Source: Draconibacterium sp.
GTDB lineage: Bacteria > Bacteroidota > Bacteroidia > Bacteroidales > Prolixibacteraceae
DNA: 38,176 nt
Direction: 5' to 3'
Assembly (NCBI GenBank): GCA_027011835.1
Contig: JALUZN010000088.1
Span: 1-38,176, forward strand
Positions 1 to 7,625 of the stretch are shown here, piece after piece. The notes below the pieces were generated by a model. It ran no database searches, was not told the origin of the DNA, and was given only the letters and a program-made list of their open reading frames with translations. The position numbers and the translations under genes are program-made. The stretch's first letter is position 1. Every line of letters starts with the position of its first letter.

Positions 1-57
1 ACCGTCAACATTCCAGAAATGGCAAATGTTGGCGGTTATTTAATTAAAGACGGTTGA
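1..57 (+). CDS. C-terminal fragment of an unidentified protein
   Basis: The first 19 codons are open in frame 1 and end in TGA at 55-57, encoding a tail that ends GGYLIKDG. The stop lies 15 bases before the trigger factor start, so this looks like the end of an upstream gene in the same direction, perhaps cotranscribed. The fragment is too short for me to name the protein, and a chance open frame cannot be excluded. Confidence 0.35.
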   Translation, partial: TVNIPEMANVGGYLIKDG

Positions 58-72
58 ATAAAAAATATCATC

Positions 73-1425
73 ATGAACATTAGCAAAGAAAATATCGACG
101 ATGTAAATGCGGTAATTAAAGTGCTTATCGAAAAATCTGACTACGAAAAAGAGGTAGCAGGAAAACTTAAAGAGTATCGTCAACAAGCCTCTATTCCGGG
201 GTTCAGACCTGGAAAAGCTCCGGCAGGACTTATTAAAAAACGCTATGGAACAGCCGTTTTAGTTGATGAAGTGAATAAAATTCTTTCAAAAAAATTATCA
301 CAATATCTTGTTGAAGAAAAACTGAATATTTTGGGAGAACCTCTTCCGAACGAAGAACAACAAAAAGCGATTGACTGGGAAAAAGATGATAATTTCGAGT
401 TTGTTTTCGATATTGCTCTGGCTCCCGAAATTAACGTTTCGCTCGATAAAAGAAGCAAATACAATTATTACAAAATAGCTGTTTCCGACGAAATGATTGA
501 CAAGCAGGTTGAGAACGCTGCCATGCAACTGGGGCAAAATGTTCCGACTGATGTTGCCGTTGAAAACAGCACCGTTCGCGGAAATTTTGTACAGCTCGAT
601 GCCGAAGGAAATGAAGTTGAAAACGGAATTAAACCCGAGAATGTAGCTGTTGCCGTTGATATGATTAAAGACGAAGAGATTAAAAAATCGTTTATTGGTT
701 GTAAAAAAGACGACATCATTATTTTCGACCCCGTAAAAGCGTTCGAAAACAGAGTTGAGATTAGCCATATGTTAAATATTTCGAAAGAAGAAGCCGAAGT
801 ATTAAACAGCGAATTTAGGTTTACTGTTACCGAAATCCTTCAATTCGAAAAAGCAGAATTGAACGAAGAGCTTTTCAAAAAACTGTATGGCGAAGAGACC
901 GACATAAAAACAATGGACGATTTCAGAGCAAAAGTAAAAGATGAAATTGCTGCCGGATTGGTACAATCATCTGACTACAAATTTGCTATCGATGCCCGCG
1001 ATACTCTGGTTGAAAAAAGTAAGATGAAATTACCCGAAGCATTTCTGAAACGTTGGTTAATTGCAGTAAACAAAGAGTTAACCGTTGAGCAGGTTGAAAG
1101 CGAATTCGATGCTTTTATTAAAGACCTCGAATGGCAACTTATTAAAGATAAAATTGGAGAAGAAAACGATATAAAAGTTACTCCGGAAGAGGCCAACGAT
1201 TTTGCAAAACAGATGGCCCGGGCACAATACAACCAATACGGAATTTACGATATTCCCGACGAACAACTCGAATCGTTTGCTAAAATGCTGATAGAGAAAC
1301 CGGAAGACAAAGAACGTATTTACAAGAAGCTTTTCGAAGATAAAGTAGTTTCTGTTGTAAAAGAGAAAGTGTCTATTCAGGAAAAAGAGATAAGTCAGAA
1401 AGAGTTCGACGAAATGATGAAGTAA
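73..1425 (+). CDS. tig: Trigger factor (ribosome-associated chaperone)
   Basis: This protein of 450 residues is the chaperone that docks on the ribosome exit tunnel and shields nascent chains. The N-terminal ribosome-binding domain has the signature loop GFRPGKAP at residues 43-50, a variant of the GFRxGKxP motif. The middle FKBP-like region (about 155-265) is degenerate and lacks a clear prolyl-isomerase signature; from general knowledge this is common in Bacteroidota trigger factors. The C-terminal part (about 265-450) is the charged helical chaperone domain. The gene starts at ATG with no obvious Shine-Dalgarno sequence. It precedes clpP and clpX, a classic arrangement, but a strong hairpin lies between it and clpP. 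Confidence 0.93.
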   Translation: MNISKENIDDVNAVIKVLIEKSDYEKEVAGKLKEYRQQASIPGFRPGKAPAGLIKKRYGTAVLVDEVNKILSKKLSQYLVEEKLNILGEPLPNEEQQKAIDWEKDDNFEFVFDIALAPEINVSLDKRSKYNYYKIAVSDEMIDKQVENAAMQLGQNVPTDVAVENSTVRGNFVQLDAEGNEVENGIKPENVAVAVDMIKDEEIKKSFIGCKKDDIIIFDPVKAFENRVEISHMLNISKEEAEVLNSEFRFTVTEILQFEKAELNEELFKKLYGEETDIKTMDDFRAKVKDEIAAGLVQSSDYKFAIDARDTLVEKSKMKLPEAFLKRWLIAVNKELTVEQVESEFDAFIKDLEWQLIKDKIGEENDIKVTPEEANDFAKQMARAQYNQYGIYDIPDEQLESFAKMLIEKPEDKERIYKKLFEDKVVSVVKEKVSIQEKEISQKEFDEMMK

Positions 1426-1476
1426 ACTCTTTCGAAAAGAAATATTTTGCTGAAAGAATCAGCAAGCAACTTTTTT

Positions 1477-1526
1477 GTAACTTTGTAATTCGTTTTTTAA
1501 CGAAATTTGCAAAGTTACTTTTTTTT
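1477..1526 (+). terminator. Long hairpin with U-tract between tig and clpP
   Basis: GTAACTTTG at 1477-1485 pairs with CAAAGTTAC at 1510-1518. An inner stem TTCGTT (1489-1494) pairs with AACGAA (1499-1504) around a TTTT loop, and eight T residues follow at 1519-1526. This has the form of an intrinsic terminator for tig, ending about 20 bases before the clpP start codon. The left arm also contains TAACTTTG (1478-1485), which fits the Bacteroidota -7 box TAnnTTTG. The same bases may therefore serve as terminator and clpP promoter. Confidence 0.7.
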
Positions 1527-1546
1527 AAAGTCAAAAAGTTATTACA

Positions 1547-2224
1547 ATGGAGAACAACAACGAATTTAGTAAATATGCAGTTAAGCACGCAGGCATCAGT
1601 AGTATAACAATGGACCGGTATACATCGGTTTACGGAAACTATATTTCGCCAACCATTATTGAAGAACGCCAGTTGAACGTAGCTTCTATGGATGTTTTTT
1701 CGCGATTAATGATGGACCGGATTATTTTTCTCGGTGTACCAATCGACGACACCGTTGCCAATATTATTCAGGCACAGTTACTTTTCCTGGAATCGACCGA
1801 CCCCACAAAAGAGATTCAAATCTATTTTAATTCTCCGGGAGGCTCGGTGCATGCAGGATTGGGAATATACGACACCATGCAATATATAACTGCCGATGTA
1901 GCAACAATTTGCACCGGAATGGCCGCATCAATGGCCGCAGTACTTTTAACCGCCGGAACAAAGGGAAAACGTTCGGCACTGAGACACTCGAGAGTAATGA
2001 TTCATCAACCGATGGGTGGCGCTCAGGGACAAGCATCTGATATTGAAATAACAGCCCGCGAGATTAAAAAAATTAAAGACGAACTTTACGCAATTATTGC
2101 TGATCACTCGGGGCAACCAATCGAACAAATTGAAAAAGATTCGGATCGCGACTACTGGATGACCTCGGAAGAGGCAGTAAAATATGGAATGATTGATGAA
2201 ATATTAGTTCGTAATAAAAAGTAA
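1547..2224 (+). CDS. clpP: ATP-dependent Clp protease proteolytic subunit
   Basis: This 225-residue serine peptidase forms the tetradecameric barrel that degrades substrates fed by ClpX. The catalytic triad can be placed by the family motifs: Ser128 in GMAASMAA, His153 in RVMIHQP, and Asp202 in DSDRDYW. All three are offset by 31 residues from the E. coli Ser97/His122/Asp171 set, so the N-terminal segment is about 31 residues longer than that numbering and is probably a propeptide. The stop overlaps the clpX start by one base (TAATG), which implies translational coupling. The ATG at 1547 is the only sensible start after the upstream hairpin. Confidence 0.95.
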   Translation: MENNNEFSKYAVKHAGISSITMDRYTSVYGNYISPTIIEERQLNVASMDVFSRLMMDRIIFLGVPIDDTVANIIQAQLLFLESTDPTKEIQIYFNSPGGSVHAGLGIYDTMQYITADVATICTGMAASMAAVLLTAGTKGKRSALRHSRVMIHQPMGGAQGQASDIEITAREIKKIKDELYAIIADHSGQPIEQIEKDSDRDYWMTSEEAVKYGMIDEILVRNKK

Positions 2225-3456
2225 TGGCAAAAAAGATTAACACCGATAAATGTTCGTTTTGCGGGCGCGAGAGAAAAGAGGTTGACCTCTTAATTGCCGG
2301 AATTAGCGGGCACATCTGCGACCGGTGTGCCGAGCAGGCTCACTCTATTATTCTCGAAGAGATAAAAAAAGAGAGCTCGTTCGACCTCAATTCGGTTAAA
2401 CTTTTAAAACCCCGCGAAATAAAAGAATTTGTCGATCAATATGTTATCGGACAAGATAAGGCGAAAAGAGTTTTAGCCGTTTCGGTTTACAACCACTACA
2501 AACGACTTACTCAACGTATCGACGACGACGAAACCGAAATAGAAAAATCGAACATTATTTTGGTAGGAGAAACCGGAACCGGAAAAACATTGCTGGCACG
2601 AACAATTGCCCGTATGTTACACGTTCCGTTTACCATTGTCGATGCAACAGTACTAACCGAAGCCGGTTATGTTGGCGAAGATATAGAGAGTTTATTAACC
2701 CGGTTGTTGCAAGCTGCCGACTACGACGTGGAAGCGGCGCAACGGGGAATTGTATTTATCGACGAGATTGACAAAATTGCCCGTAAAAGCGATAACCCGT
2801 CAATTACGCGCGATGTTTCGGGCGAAGGCGTTCAACAAGGACTGCTAAAACTATTAGAGGGAGCAATTGTAAATGTTCCTCCACAGGGTGGACGAAAACA
2901 TCCGGAGCAAAAACTTATTCCGGTCGATACAAAAAACATCCTCTTTATTGCAGGAGGTGCTTTCGATGGAATTGAACGGAAAATAGCAAACCGTTTAAAT
3001 ACAAAAGTTATTGGATACAGCGCAGCAAAAGAGGCCGACCGTATTGAACGAGAAAATCTTTTGCAATATATCTCTCCTCAGGATTTAAAATCGTTCGGAC
3101 TAATTCCCGAAATTATTGGCCGGTTGCCTGTGCTTGCTTACCTCGACCCGCTTGACGAAAAAGTTTTGCGTAACATCTTAACTGAGCCTAAAAACTCAGT
3201 AATCAGACAATATAAAAAATTGTTTAAAATTGATGGAATTAATCTCGAATTCGAAGAAGATGCGCTGCAATATATAGTTGACAAAGCAATTGAATTTAAA
3301 TTGGGAGCCCGAGGATTACGGTCTATTTGCGAAAGCATAATGAACGATGCAATGTTTGACGCTCCGTCCGAAAAAATAGACAGTTTATTTATCTCGAAAG
3401 AGTATGCTGAGGGGAAAATAGACAGGTCAATAATTAAGCGACTTAAAGCAAGTTAA
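2224..3456 (+). CDS. clpX: ATP-dependent Clp protease ATP-binding subunit ClpX
   Basis: This 410-residue AAA+ unfoldase recognises substrates and threads them into ClpP. The N-terminal zinc-binding domain has four cysteines (C10, C13, C32, C35). Walker A is GETGTGKT at 115-122, the pore loop GYVGED follows, and Walker B is in FIDEIDK. The ClpP-docking loop, IGF in E. coli, reads IGY at residues 263-265 within KVIGYSAAK. The length and motif order are normal for the family. The gene overlaps clpP by one base and ends at a strong terminator, so tig-clpP-clpX is a complete transcription block with nothing else attached. Confidence 0.95.
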   Translation: MAKKINTDKCSFCGRERKEVDLLIAGISGHICDRCAEQAHSIILEEIKKESSFDLNSVKLLKPREIKEFVDQYVIGQDKAKRVLAVSVYNHYKRLTQRIDDDETEIEKSNIILVGETGTGKTLLARTIARMLHVPFTIVDATVLTEAGYVGEDIESLLTRLLQAADYDVEAAQRGIVFIDEIDKIARKSDNPSITRDVSGEGVQQGLLKLLEGAIVNVPPQGGRKHPEQKLIPVDTKNILFIAGGAFDGIERKIANRLNTKVIGYSAAKEADRIERENLLQYISPQDLKSFGLIPEIIGRLPVLAYLDPLDEKVLRNILTEPKNSVIRQYKKLFKIDGINLEFEEDALQYIVDKAIEFKLGARGLRSICESIMNDAMFDAPSEKIDSLFISKEYAEGKIDRSIIKRLKAS

Positions 3457-3464
3457 CAATATAG

Positions 3465-3491
3465 ATACCGGATTTTGTCCGGTATTTTTTT
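3465..3491 (+). terminator. Intrinsic terminator after clpX
   Basis: A perfect eight-base stem, ATACCGGA at 3465-3472 with TCCGGTAT at 3478-3485, encloses the loop TTTTG and runs directly into a T tract ending at 3491. It begins about eight bases after the clpX stop codon. Confidence 0.85.
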
Positions 3492-3516
3492 ATCATGAAA
3501 AAAACAAAACTTTATT

Positions 3517-4560
3517 ATGAAAAAAACGATATTTCTGGCCCTGTTTTTATCTTTTAGTTTATCACTGTTTGCTCAAATAGATGTTCTGAATGAATCGAAA
3601 AGCGATTTCGATAACCGAATGCAATGGTTTACCGATGCAAAATACGGAATGTTTATCCATTTCGGGTTGTACAGCCAGTTGGCAGGCGAGTGGAAAGGGA
3701 AAAACTACGACGGTTACGCCGAATGGATAGAAGCAAATGCCGACATCCCCTCGCAGGTTTATGCCATGCTTACAGCAACTTTTAATCCCGTAAATTTCGA
3801 TGCCGATTTTATTGCAAAAACCGCAAAAGAGGCCGGAATGAAATACATTGTTATAACTACAAAACACCACGAAGGCTTTTGTTTATGGGACAGCAAATAC
3901 ACTACTTTTGATGTTGCCAGCACACCATTTAAAGGACGCGATATTCTTGCCGAATTAAGTGCAGCATGTAAAAAATACGATTTGCATTTCGGGACATATT
4001 ATAGTATTATCGACTGGCATCACCCATCGCAAGAACGTAATATAGACGGAGATGACCTTTGGGGACACTGGGGAAATATTCGAATGAAATCGGGGAAAAA
4101 GGCAGAGTATATTGCTTACATGAAAAACCAGATTAAAGAGCTGATTGAAAATTACGATACCGATATTCTCTGGTTCGACGGTGATTGGGTTTATTGGTGG
4201 GACATGGCCTCGGGCGAAGATTTATACCAGTATATTCGCAAATTAAAACCCAGTATTATTATAAACAACAGGGTTGCAAAACGTGCAATTTTCAAAAAAG
4301 ATTTTGGTACTCCCGAACAGGAACATCTCTCGGATGCGGTAGAGTATGATTGGGAAGCCTGCTACACAATGAATAATTCGTGGGGATTTAAAAAGAGCGA
4401 TACCGATTGGAAAGATGCTGATACAGTTTATAATAAACTGAAAGAGATTAACTCGAATGGTGGAAATTTATTGTTGAATATTGGACCAAAAGGCGATGGC
4501 TCGGTTCCCGAAGAGTCGGTAAAAATTTTATTGGAAGTTGGAAAGAAATTAAAGAAATAG
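3517..4560 (+). CDS. Secreted alpha-L-fucosidase, GH29 family
   Basis: This 347-residue glycoside hydrolase should release L-fucose from glycans by a retaining mechanism. A signal peptide covers about residues 1-20 (hydrophobic core, then SLFAQ), so the protein is exported to the periplasm or surface. Family hallmarks are HFGLYS, TTKHHEGFCLWDSKYT and ILWFDGDW. The Asp at residue 221 in the last motif is the expected nucleophile. At 347 residues it is compact and appears to be the catalytic barrel alone, without the C-terminal beta-sandwich seen in many homologues. No SusC/SusD pair or fucose catabolic genes are nearby. Linkage specificity cannot be read from the sequence. Confidence 0.88.
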   Translation: MKKTIFLALFLSFSLSLFAQIDVLNESKSDFDNRMQWFTDAKYGMFIHFGLYSQLAGEWKGKNYDGYAEWIEANADIPSQVYAMLTATFNPVNFDADFIAKTAKEAGMKYIVITTKHHEGFCLWDSKYTTFDVASTPFKGRDILAELSAACKKYDLHFGTYYSIIDWHHPSQERNIDGDDLWGHWGNIRMKSGKKAEYIAYMKNQIKELIENYDTDILWFDGDWVYWWDMASGEDLYQYIRKLKPSIIINNRVAKRAIFKKDFGTPEQEHLSDAVEYDWEACYTMNNSWGFKKSDTDWKDADTVYNKLKEINSNGGNLLLNIGPKGDGSVPEESVKILLEVGKKLKK

Positions 4561-4865
4561 AGATTTTAACGGCTCACTTCATAGGGATTTTTAGCAGTAG
4601 AGATAAAAACACAAAAATGGGTAAATTCAATAATTGGATTTACCCATTTTTATGTTTGGGTTGTTTCCGATTCAGATTTCGGCTGTTTTGGTGTGGCAAA
4701 GTTGACCAAACAGGACATATTTTTCCTATCTGTTTGAAGGTTTTAAGCAGATTTTAATTTTTTATGCTGACACTATCCCAGAAAGTGAGTAAAGTGTATT
4801 TTAATCAACTTTGGAGTTGGTGAAATTTTTAAAAGGCTAATTATGAGATGTATACACTTTGCGAA
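4561..4865. other. 305-base gene-free gap with IS-end-like remnants
   Basis: This gap lies between the convergent fucosidase and DUF4837 genes. Besides the terminator at 4613-4651 it holds GGCAAAGTTGACCA at 4695-4708, which resembles from memory the terminal repeats of IS21-family elements in Bacteroidota. A second string at 4767-4799 (GACACTATCCCAGAAAGTGA and on) resembles IS256-type ends. AAAGTGTAT at 4791-4799 recurs inverted at 4852-4860. No transposase reading frame is present. The IS interpretation is unverified. Confidence 0.35.
4613..4651. terminator. Bidirectional terminator between convergent genes
   Basis: AAAAATGGGTAAAT at 4613-4626 is the exact inverse of ATTTACCCATTTTT at 4638-4651, with an 11-base loop that can pair further (CAA with TTG). 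It carries A and T runs on both sides, so it can stop transcription of the fucosidase from the left and of the DUF4837 gene from the right. Confidence 0.75.
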
Positions 4866-5903
4866 TTAGTTCCCCATTTTTATCTGACTGCTGATTTTAT
4901 CGTTTTTTGCCTGATGGTTCATTTTCAGCGTATAAATCATTGCTTCAACCTGGCGCAACAAATTGCGTTTGTCTTTGCTTGGCGCATAAATATAGCCAAA
5001 GGCAACTACTACCCGTTGGTTGGTTGCATCGAGTTCGGCAAGTTCGATGTAGGGACCACCCATAAAATCGTTTTGTACCCGCCACAATCCACGCATTTCT
5101 GATGCGTAATTTTTGTTGTGCTCAAAAATGTTAAATGTCTGTTTAACTCTTTTTTCGGTGGTCATATAACTCCCTTTTGTTGGCCCGGGAACATCTTTCC
5201 GTAAAACACTATCGCGGTAGTGTACTAAATAATCGACCGTAAAAATGCTGTCGGAAGCATACGGAATTGTATATAATATTATGCCTTGCGAAATTTCGGG
5301 AGTTTCGTATCTGAACCAGATAAAGTTCTTTTTTTGCTCGCTAATAACAAAGCCCGGAGGTACATGCATGGTAACCCCAAAATCTTTTTTCAGTACGTTA
5401 TAAACCGATTTCTCGTAGAACTTTTTATAATTCATTGTAAATCGTTCTTTTTCGGCTGCAAGAAAGTACGATAATATTTTATTGCTGTTTTTATTAAATA
5501 GTTCAATAAATCTTTTTGGAGTTTTTGCCTTTATCTGTACTGTTGCCTGCGGATATGCCCAAACATCGTCGGTAAACGAAATGCCTTCTTTTTTTACATT
5601 CTCCGAGATACTGGTTTGAATAATGTTTCGTGTGCTCTTGAAAATACTTTTAAATGCAGCATTCGGAACATGAATTAAATCGAAAACGGGTTCGTCTTGT
5701 GGCAGACCCACATGCGACTGTGCCAGTGTTTCGCGAATTGTTTTTCCCGGCGTGCCTTCCCACAATTCATCGGAAATTACAACAACTAACTCTCCCGATT
5801 TCCCGGTAATGTTTTTATGAATGGTTTTCCCGTCGTTTTTACACGATTGTAAACTTATTACAGTGAGAACCAGTAAAAACAGAACAATGATTTGTGTGCG
5901 CAT
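4866..5903 (-). CDS. DUF4837 family lipoprotein
   Basis: I place the start at the ATG at 5903, giving 345 residues, because the upstream in-frame TTG (5912) adds only three residues and the hydrophobic signal begins at this Met. A lipoprotein signal ends at SLQSC, with Cys21 as the probable lipidated residue. The body (SGELVVVISDELWEGTPG, VPNAAFKSIFK, GLWRVQNDFMGGPYIE) matches my recollection of DUF4837, a Bacteroidota family of unknown function. No catalytic motif is apparent. A -7 box (TAAATTTG, minus strand) lies just upstream. The location is probably the inner or outer membrane facing the periplasm. Confidence 0.75.
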   Translation of the reverse strand: MRTQIIVLFLLVLTVISLQSCKNDGKTIHKNITGKSGELVVVISDELWEGTPGKTIRETLAQSHVGLPQDEPVFDLIHVPNAAFKSIFKSTRNIIQTSISENVKKEGISFTDDVWAYPQATVQIKAKTPKRFIELFNKNSNKILSYFLAAEKERFTMNYKKFYEKSVYNVLKKDFGVTMHVPPGFVISEQKKNFIWFRYETPEISQGIILYTIPYASDSIFTVDYLVHYRDSVLRKDVPGPTKGSYMTTEKRVKQTFNIFEHNKNYASEMRGLWRVQNDFMGGPYIELAELDATNQRVVVAFGYIYAPSKDKRNLLRQVEAMIYTLKMNHQAKNDKISSQIKMGN

Positions 5904-5909
5904 TTTATT

Positions 5910-5917
5910 CAAATTTA
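5910..5917 (-). promoter_or_regulatory. Candidate -7 box for the DUF4837 gene
   Basis: On the minus strand this reads TAAATTTG, an exact match to TAnnTTTG. A TTTTTG lies 23 bases further upstream, slightly longer than the usual spacing. The implied transcript would have almost no leader before the ATG at 5903. Confidence 0.45.
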
Positions 5918-5976
5918 AGGTTTAATACAACTGCCTTTATCAAAAACCTTACCAGTATTGAAAATGGCATAAAAAA

Positions 5977-6009
5977 ATCCCGATTCTGAAAAAGTTTCAG
6001 AAGCGGGAT
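5977..6009. terminator. Intrinsic terminator after tatA, usable in both directions
   Basis: ATCCCG at 5977-5982 pairs with CGGGAT at 6004-6009. A second stem, TTCTGAAA at 5984-5991 with TTTCAGAA at 5995-6002, continues it after one mismatch, around an AAG loop. A7 precedes it (the U-tract for the minus strand) and T6 follows. It lies 23 bases beyond the tatA stop codon. Confidence 0.8.
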
Positions 6010-6032
6010 TCTTTTTTATAGGTTACCGACAA

Positions 6033-6233
6033 TTAACTGTCAATTTTTTCAGTCTTCGAGTTGCTTTTTTCAGGTTCATCTTCTTTTGTCGCATTTTTAA
6101 ACTCTTTCATTCCCTTTCCGAGGCCTTTCATAAGCTCCGGAATTTTACGTCCGCCAAAAAGTAAAAGAACAATTATAAGTATTATTATTACTTCTTGTGG
6201 TCCTACAAATCCTGCTATTATAAATAAATTCAT
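6033..6233 (-). CDS. tatA: Sec-independent protein translocase subunit TatA/E
   Basis: This 66-residue protein has the TatA architecture: one N-terminal membrane segment (about residues 13-26), a hinge at [12 protein letters not shown], an amphipathic helix ([12 protein letters not shown]) and a charged tail. It would form the pore-like component that exports folded twin-arginine substrates. No tatC is in the window. It follows rseP by 45 bases but seems to have its own -7 box and its own terminator, so it is probably a single-gene transcript. Confidence 0.88.
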   Translation of the reverse strand: MNLFIIAGFVGPQEVIIILIIVLLLFGGRKIPELMKGLGKGMKEFKNATKEDEPEKSNSKTEKIDS

Positions 6234-6260
6234 ATCAAAAAAGATAAAATTGGTTTTCTA

Positions 6261-6268
6261 CAAAAATA
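6261..6268 (-). promoter_or_regulatory. Candidate -7 box for tatA
   Basis: The minus strand reads TATTTTTG, matching TAnnTTTG, about 28 bases upstream of the tatA ATG. No clear -33 TTG is at the right distance. The box directly abuts the hairpin at 6269-6289 and also forms its U-rich tail. Confidence 0.45.
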
Positions 6269-6289
6269 GAACTTTTTTTTAAAAAGTTC
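6269..6289 (-). terminator. Hairpin overlapping the rseP stop codon
   Basis: GAACTTTTT at 6269-6277 pairs perfectly with AAAAAGTTC at 6281-6289 around a three-base loop. Read on the minus strand it is followed by a run of five T within TATTTTTG. The rseP stop codon sits in the loop and start of the arm. This should end the rseP-dxr-M23 transcript, although the stem is AT-rich and may leak. Confidence 0.55.
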
Positions 6290-7616
6290 CGTTAATAATT
6301 TTTATTATATCGTTTGCGTTTGCATAAAGTACCAAAGCTAACAATAAAATCATTCCGGCAATTTGTGCATACTCTAAAAATTTCTCATTTGGTTTTCTAC
6401 CGGTTATCATTTCTCCCAGCAAAAACATTACATGTCCTCCATCTAATGCCGGAATAGGCAGCAGGTTCATAATGGCCAGAATAATAGAAATAAATGCAGT
6501 CATATTCCAAAACGAGTACCAGTCCCAGTTTCCCGGGAAAATATTCCCAATGGTTGCAAAACCTCCCAACGACTCGTATCCCTTTGTTTTTTTGTTAAAT
6601 ATTAGTTTAAACTGTTTCAGGTAATCTTTTGTTGTTTGAACGCCGCGGTTTATTCCGGCCGGTATAGAAGCAAAGAACCCATATTTTATTGTTTTGAGTT
6701 TAAAAACTTCGGGGGTGTTAAAAACCGGATAAAACCCGATTTTGCCATCTTCGCCAACGGTAACTTTTTTTGTTATTAAACTACCGTTTCGCTCGAGTTG
6801 CATCTCAATCTCTTTCCCTTTTTTTGAATTGAGATAGTGCGAGAACTCATCGTAATAGTCGAATGATTGACCATCTACTTTTTTCAGAATATCGCCTTTT
6901 GTTAACCCTGCAACATTTGCAGGCGAGTCTTTTATTACTTTACCAACACTGTGGTTGAATGGGAATCGCGGATTAATAATCGATTTACTTTTCAGTAAAA
7001 GCGCCAAATCTTCGTCGCTTATATTAATATCTACTTTTTCTCCGTTTCGCTCAACTTGTACGGTTTTTACATTGTCTAAAACAATGGTTGGAACAATTTT
7101 ATTAAAGTTCTCGATATACTTATTGTCAACCGTTAAAATTTTATCTCCATTTTGAAATCCGATTTTTTCTCCGACTTCATTTACCTCAATCCCGAATTTT
7201 GCATTCTCGGTGGGCAGGTACGATTCGCCCCAGGCGTACAAAATACCGATGTAAATAACCAGTGCAGTTATAAAATTCATAATTACCCCGCCAAGCATAA
7301 TCAAGAGTCGCTGCCACGTTTTCTTCGAACGAAATTCCCAGGGTTGTGGCGGTAGTTTCATTGCCTCTTTGTCCATCGACTCGTCTATCATTCCTGAGAT
7401 TTTCACAAATCCTCCCAGTGGCAGCCAGCCAATTCCGTATTCGGTATCGCCTTTTTTAATTTTGAAAAGCGAAAACCAGGGATTAAAAAACAGGTAAAAT
7501 TTTTCGACCCGGGTTTTAAACAGGCGGGCAAACATAAAGTGCCCAAATTCGTGCAGTACAACTAATAACGAAAGGCTTAAAAGCAGTTGTGCTGTTTTTA
7601 TTAGTATCGTTTCCAT
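6279..7616 (-). CDS. rseP: Site-2 intramembrane zinc metalloprotease RseP
   Basis: This 445-residue membrane protease cleaves transmembrane segments of anti-sigma factors and remnant signal peptides. The zinc motif HEFGH is at residues 22-26 in the first membrane helix. The second signature NLLPIPALDGGH lies near residue 390, before the last helices. Between them are two PDZ-like domains, a degenerate one (about 140-200) and a clearer one (about 215-275, with VIKDSPANVAGLTKGDIL). Length and topology are normal for RseP. It is the last gene of a tight minus-strand unit, nine bases after dxr; dxr-rseP adjacency is widespread in bacteria. Confidence 0.93.
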   Translation of the reverse strand: METILIKTAQLLLSLSLLVVLHEFGHFMFARLFKTRVEKFYLFFNPWFSLFKIKKGDTEYGIGWLPLGGFVKISGMIDESMDKEAMKLPPQPWEFRSKKTWQRLLIMLGGVIMNFITALVIYIGILYAWGESYLPTENAKFGIEVNEVGEKIGFQNGDKILTVDNKYIENFNKIVPTIVLDNVKTVQVERNGEKVDINISDEDLALLLKSKSIINPRFPFNHSVGKVIKDSPANVAGLTKGDILKKVDGQSFDYYDEFSHYLNSKKGKEIEMQLERNGSLITKKVTVGEDGKIGFYPVFNTPEVFKLKTIKYGFFASIPAGINRGVQTTKDYLKQFKLIFNKKTKGYESLGGFATIGNIFPGNWDWYSFWNMTAFISIILAIMNLLPIPALDGGHVMFLLGEMITGRKPNEKFLEYAQIAGMILLLALVLYANANDIIKIINGTF

Positions 7617-7625
7617 TAATTTTTT

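Noticed and set aside
4848-5102. Plus-strand open frame of 84 codons opposite the DUF4837 gene
   Set aside because: It is antisense to a convincing lipoprotein gene and its translation shows no family features. The same applies to the other open frames lying across real genes.
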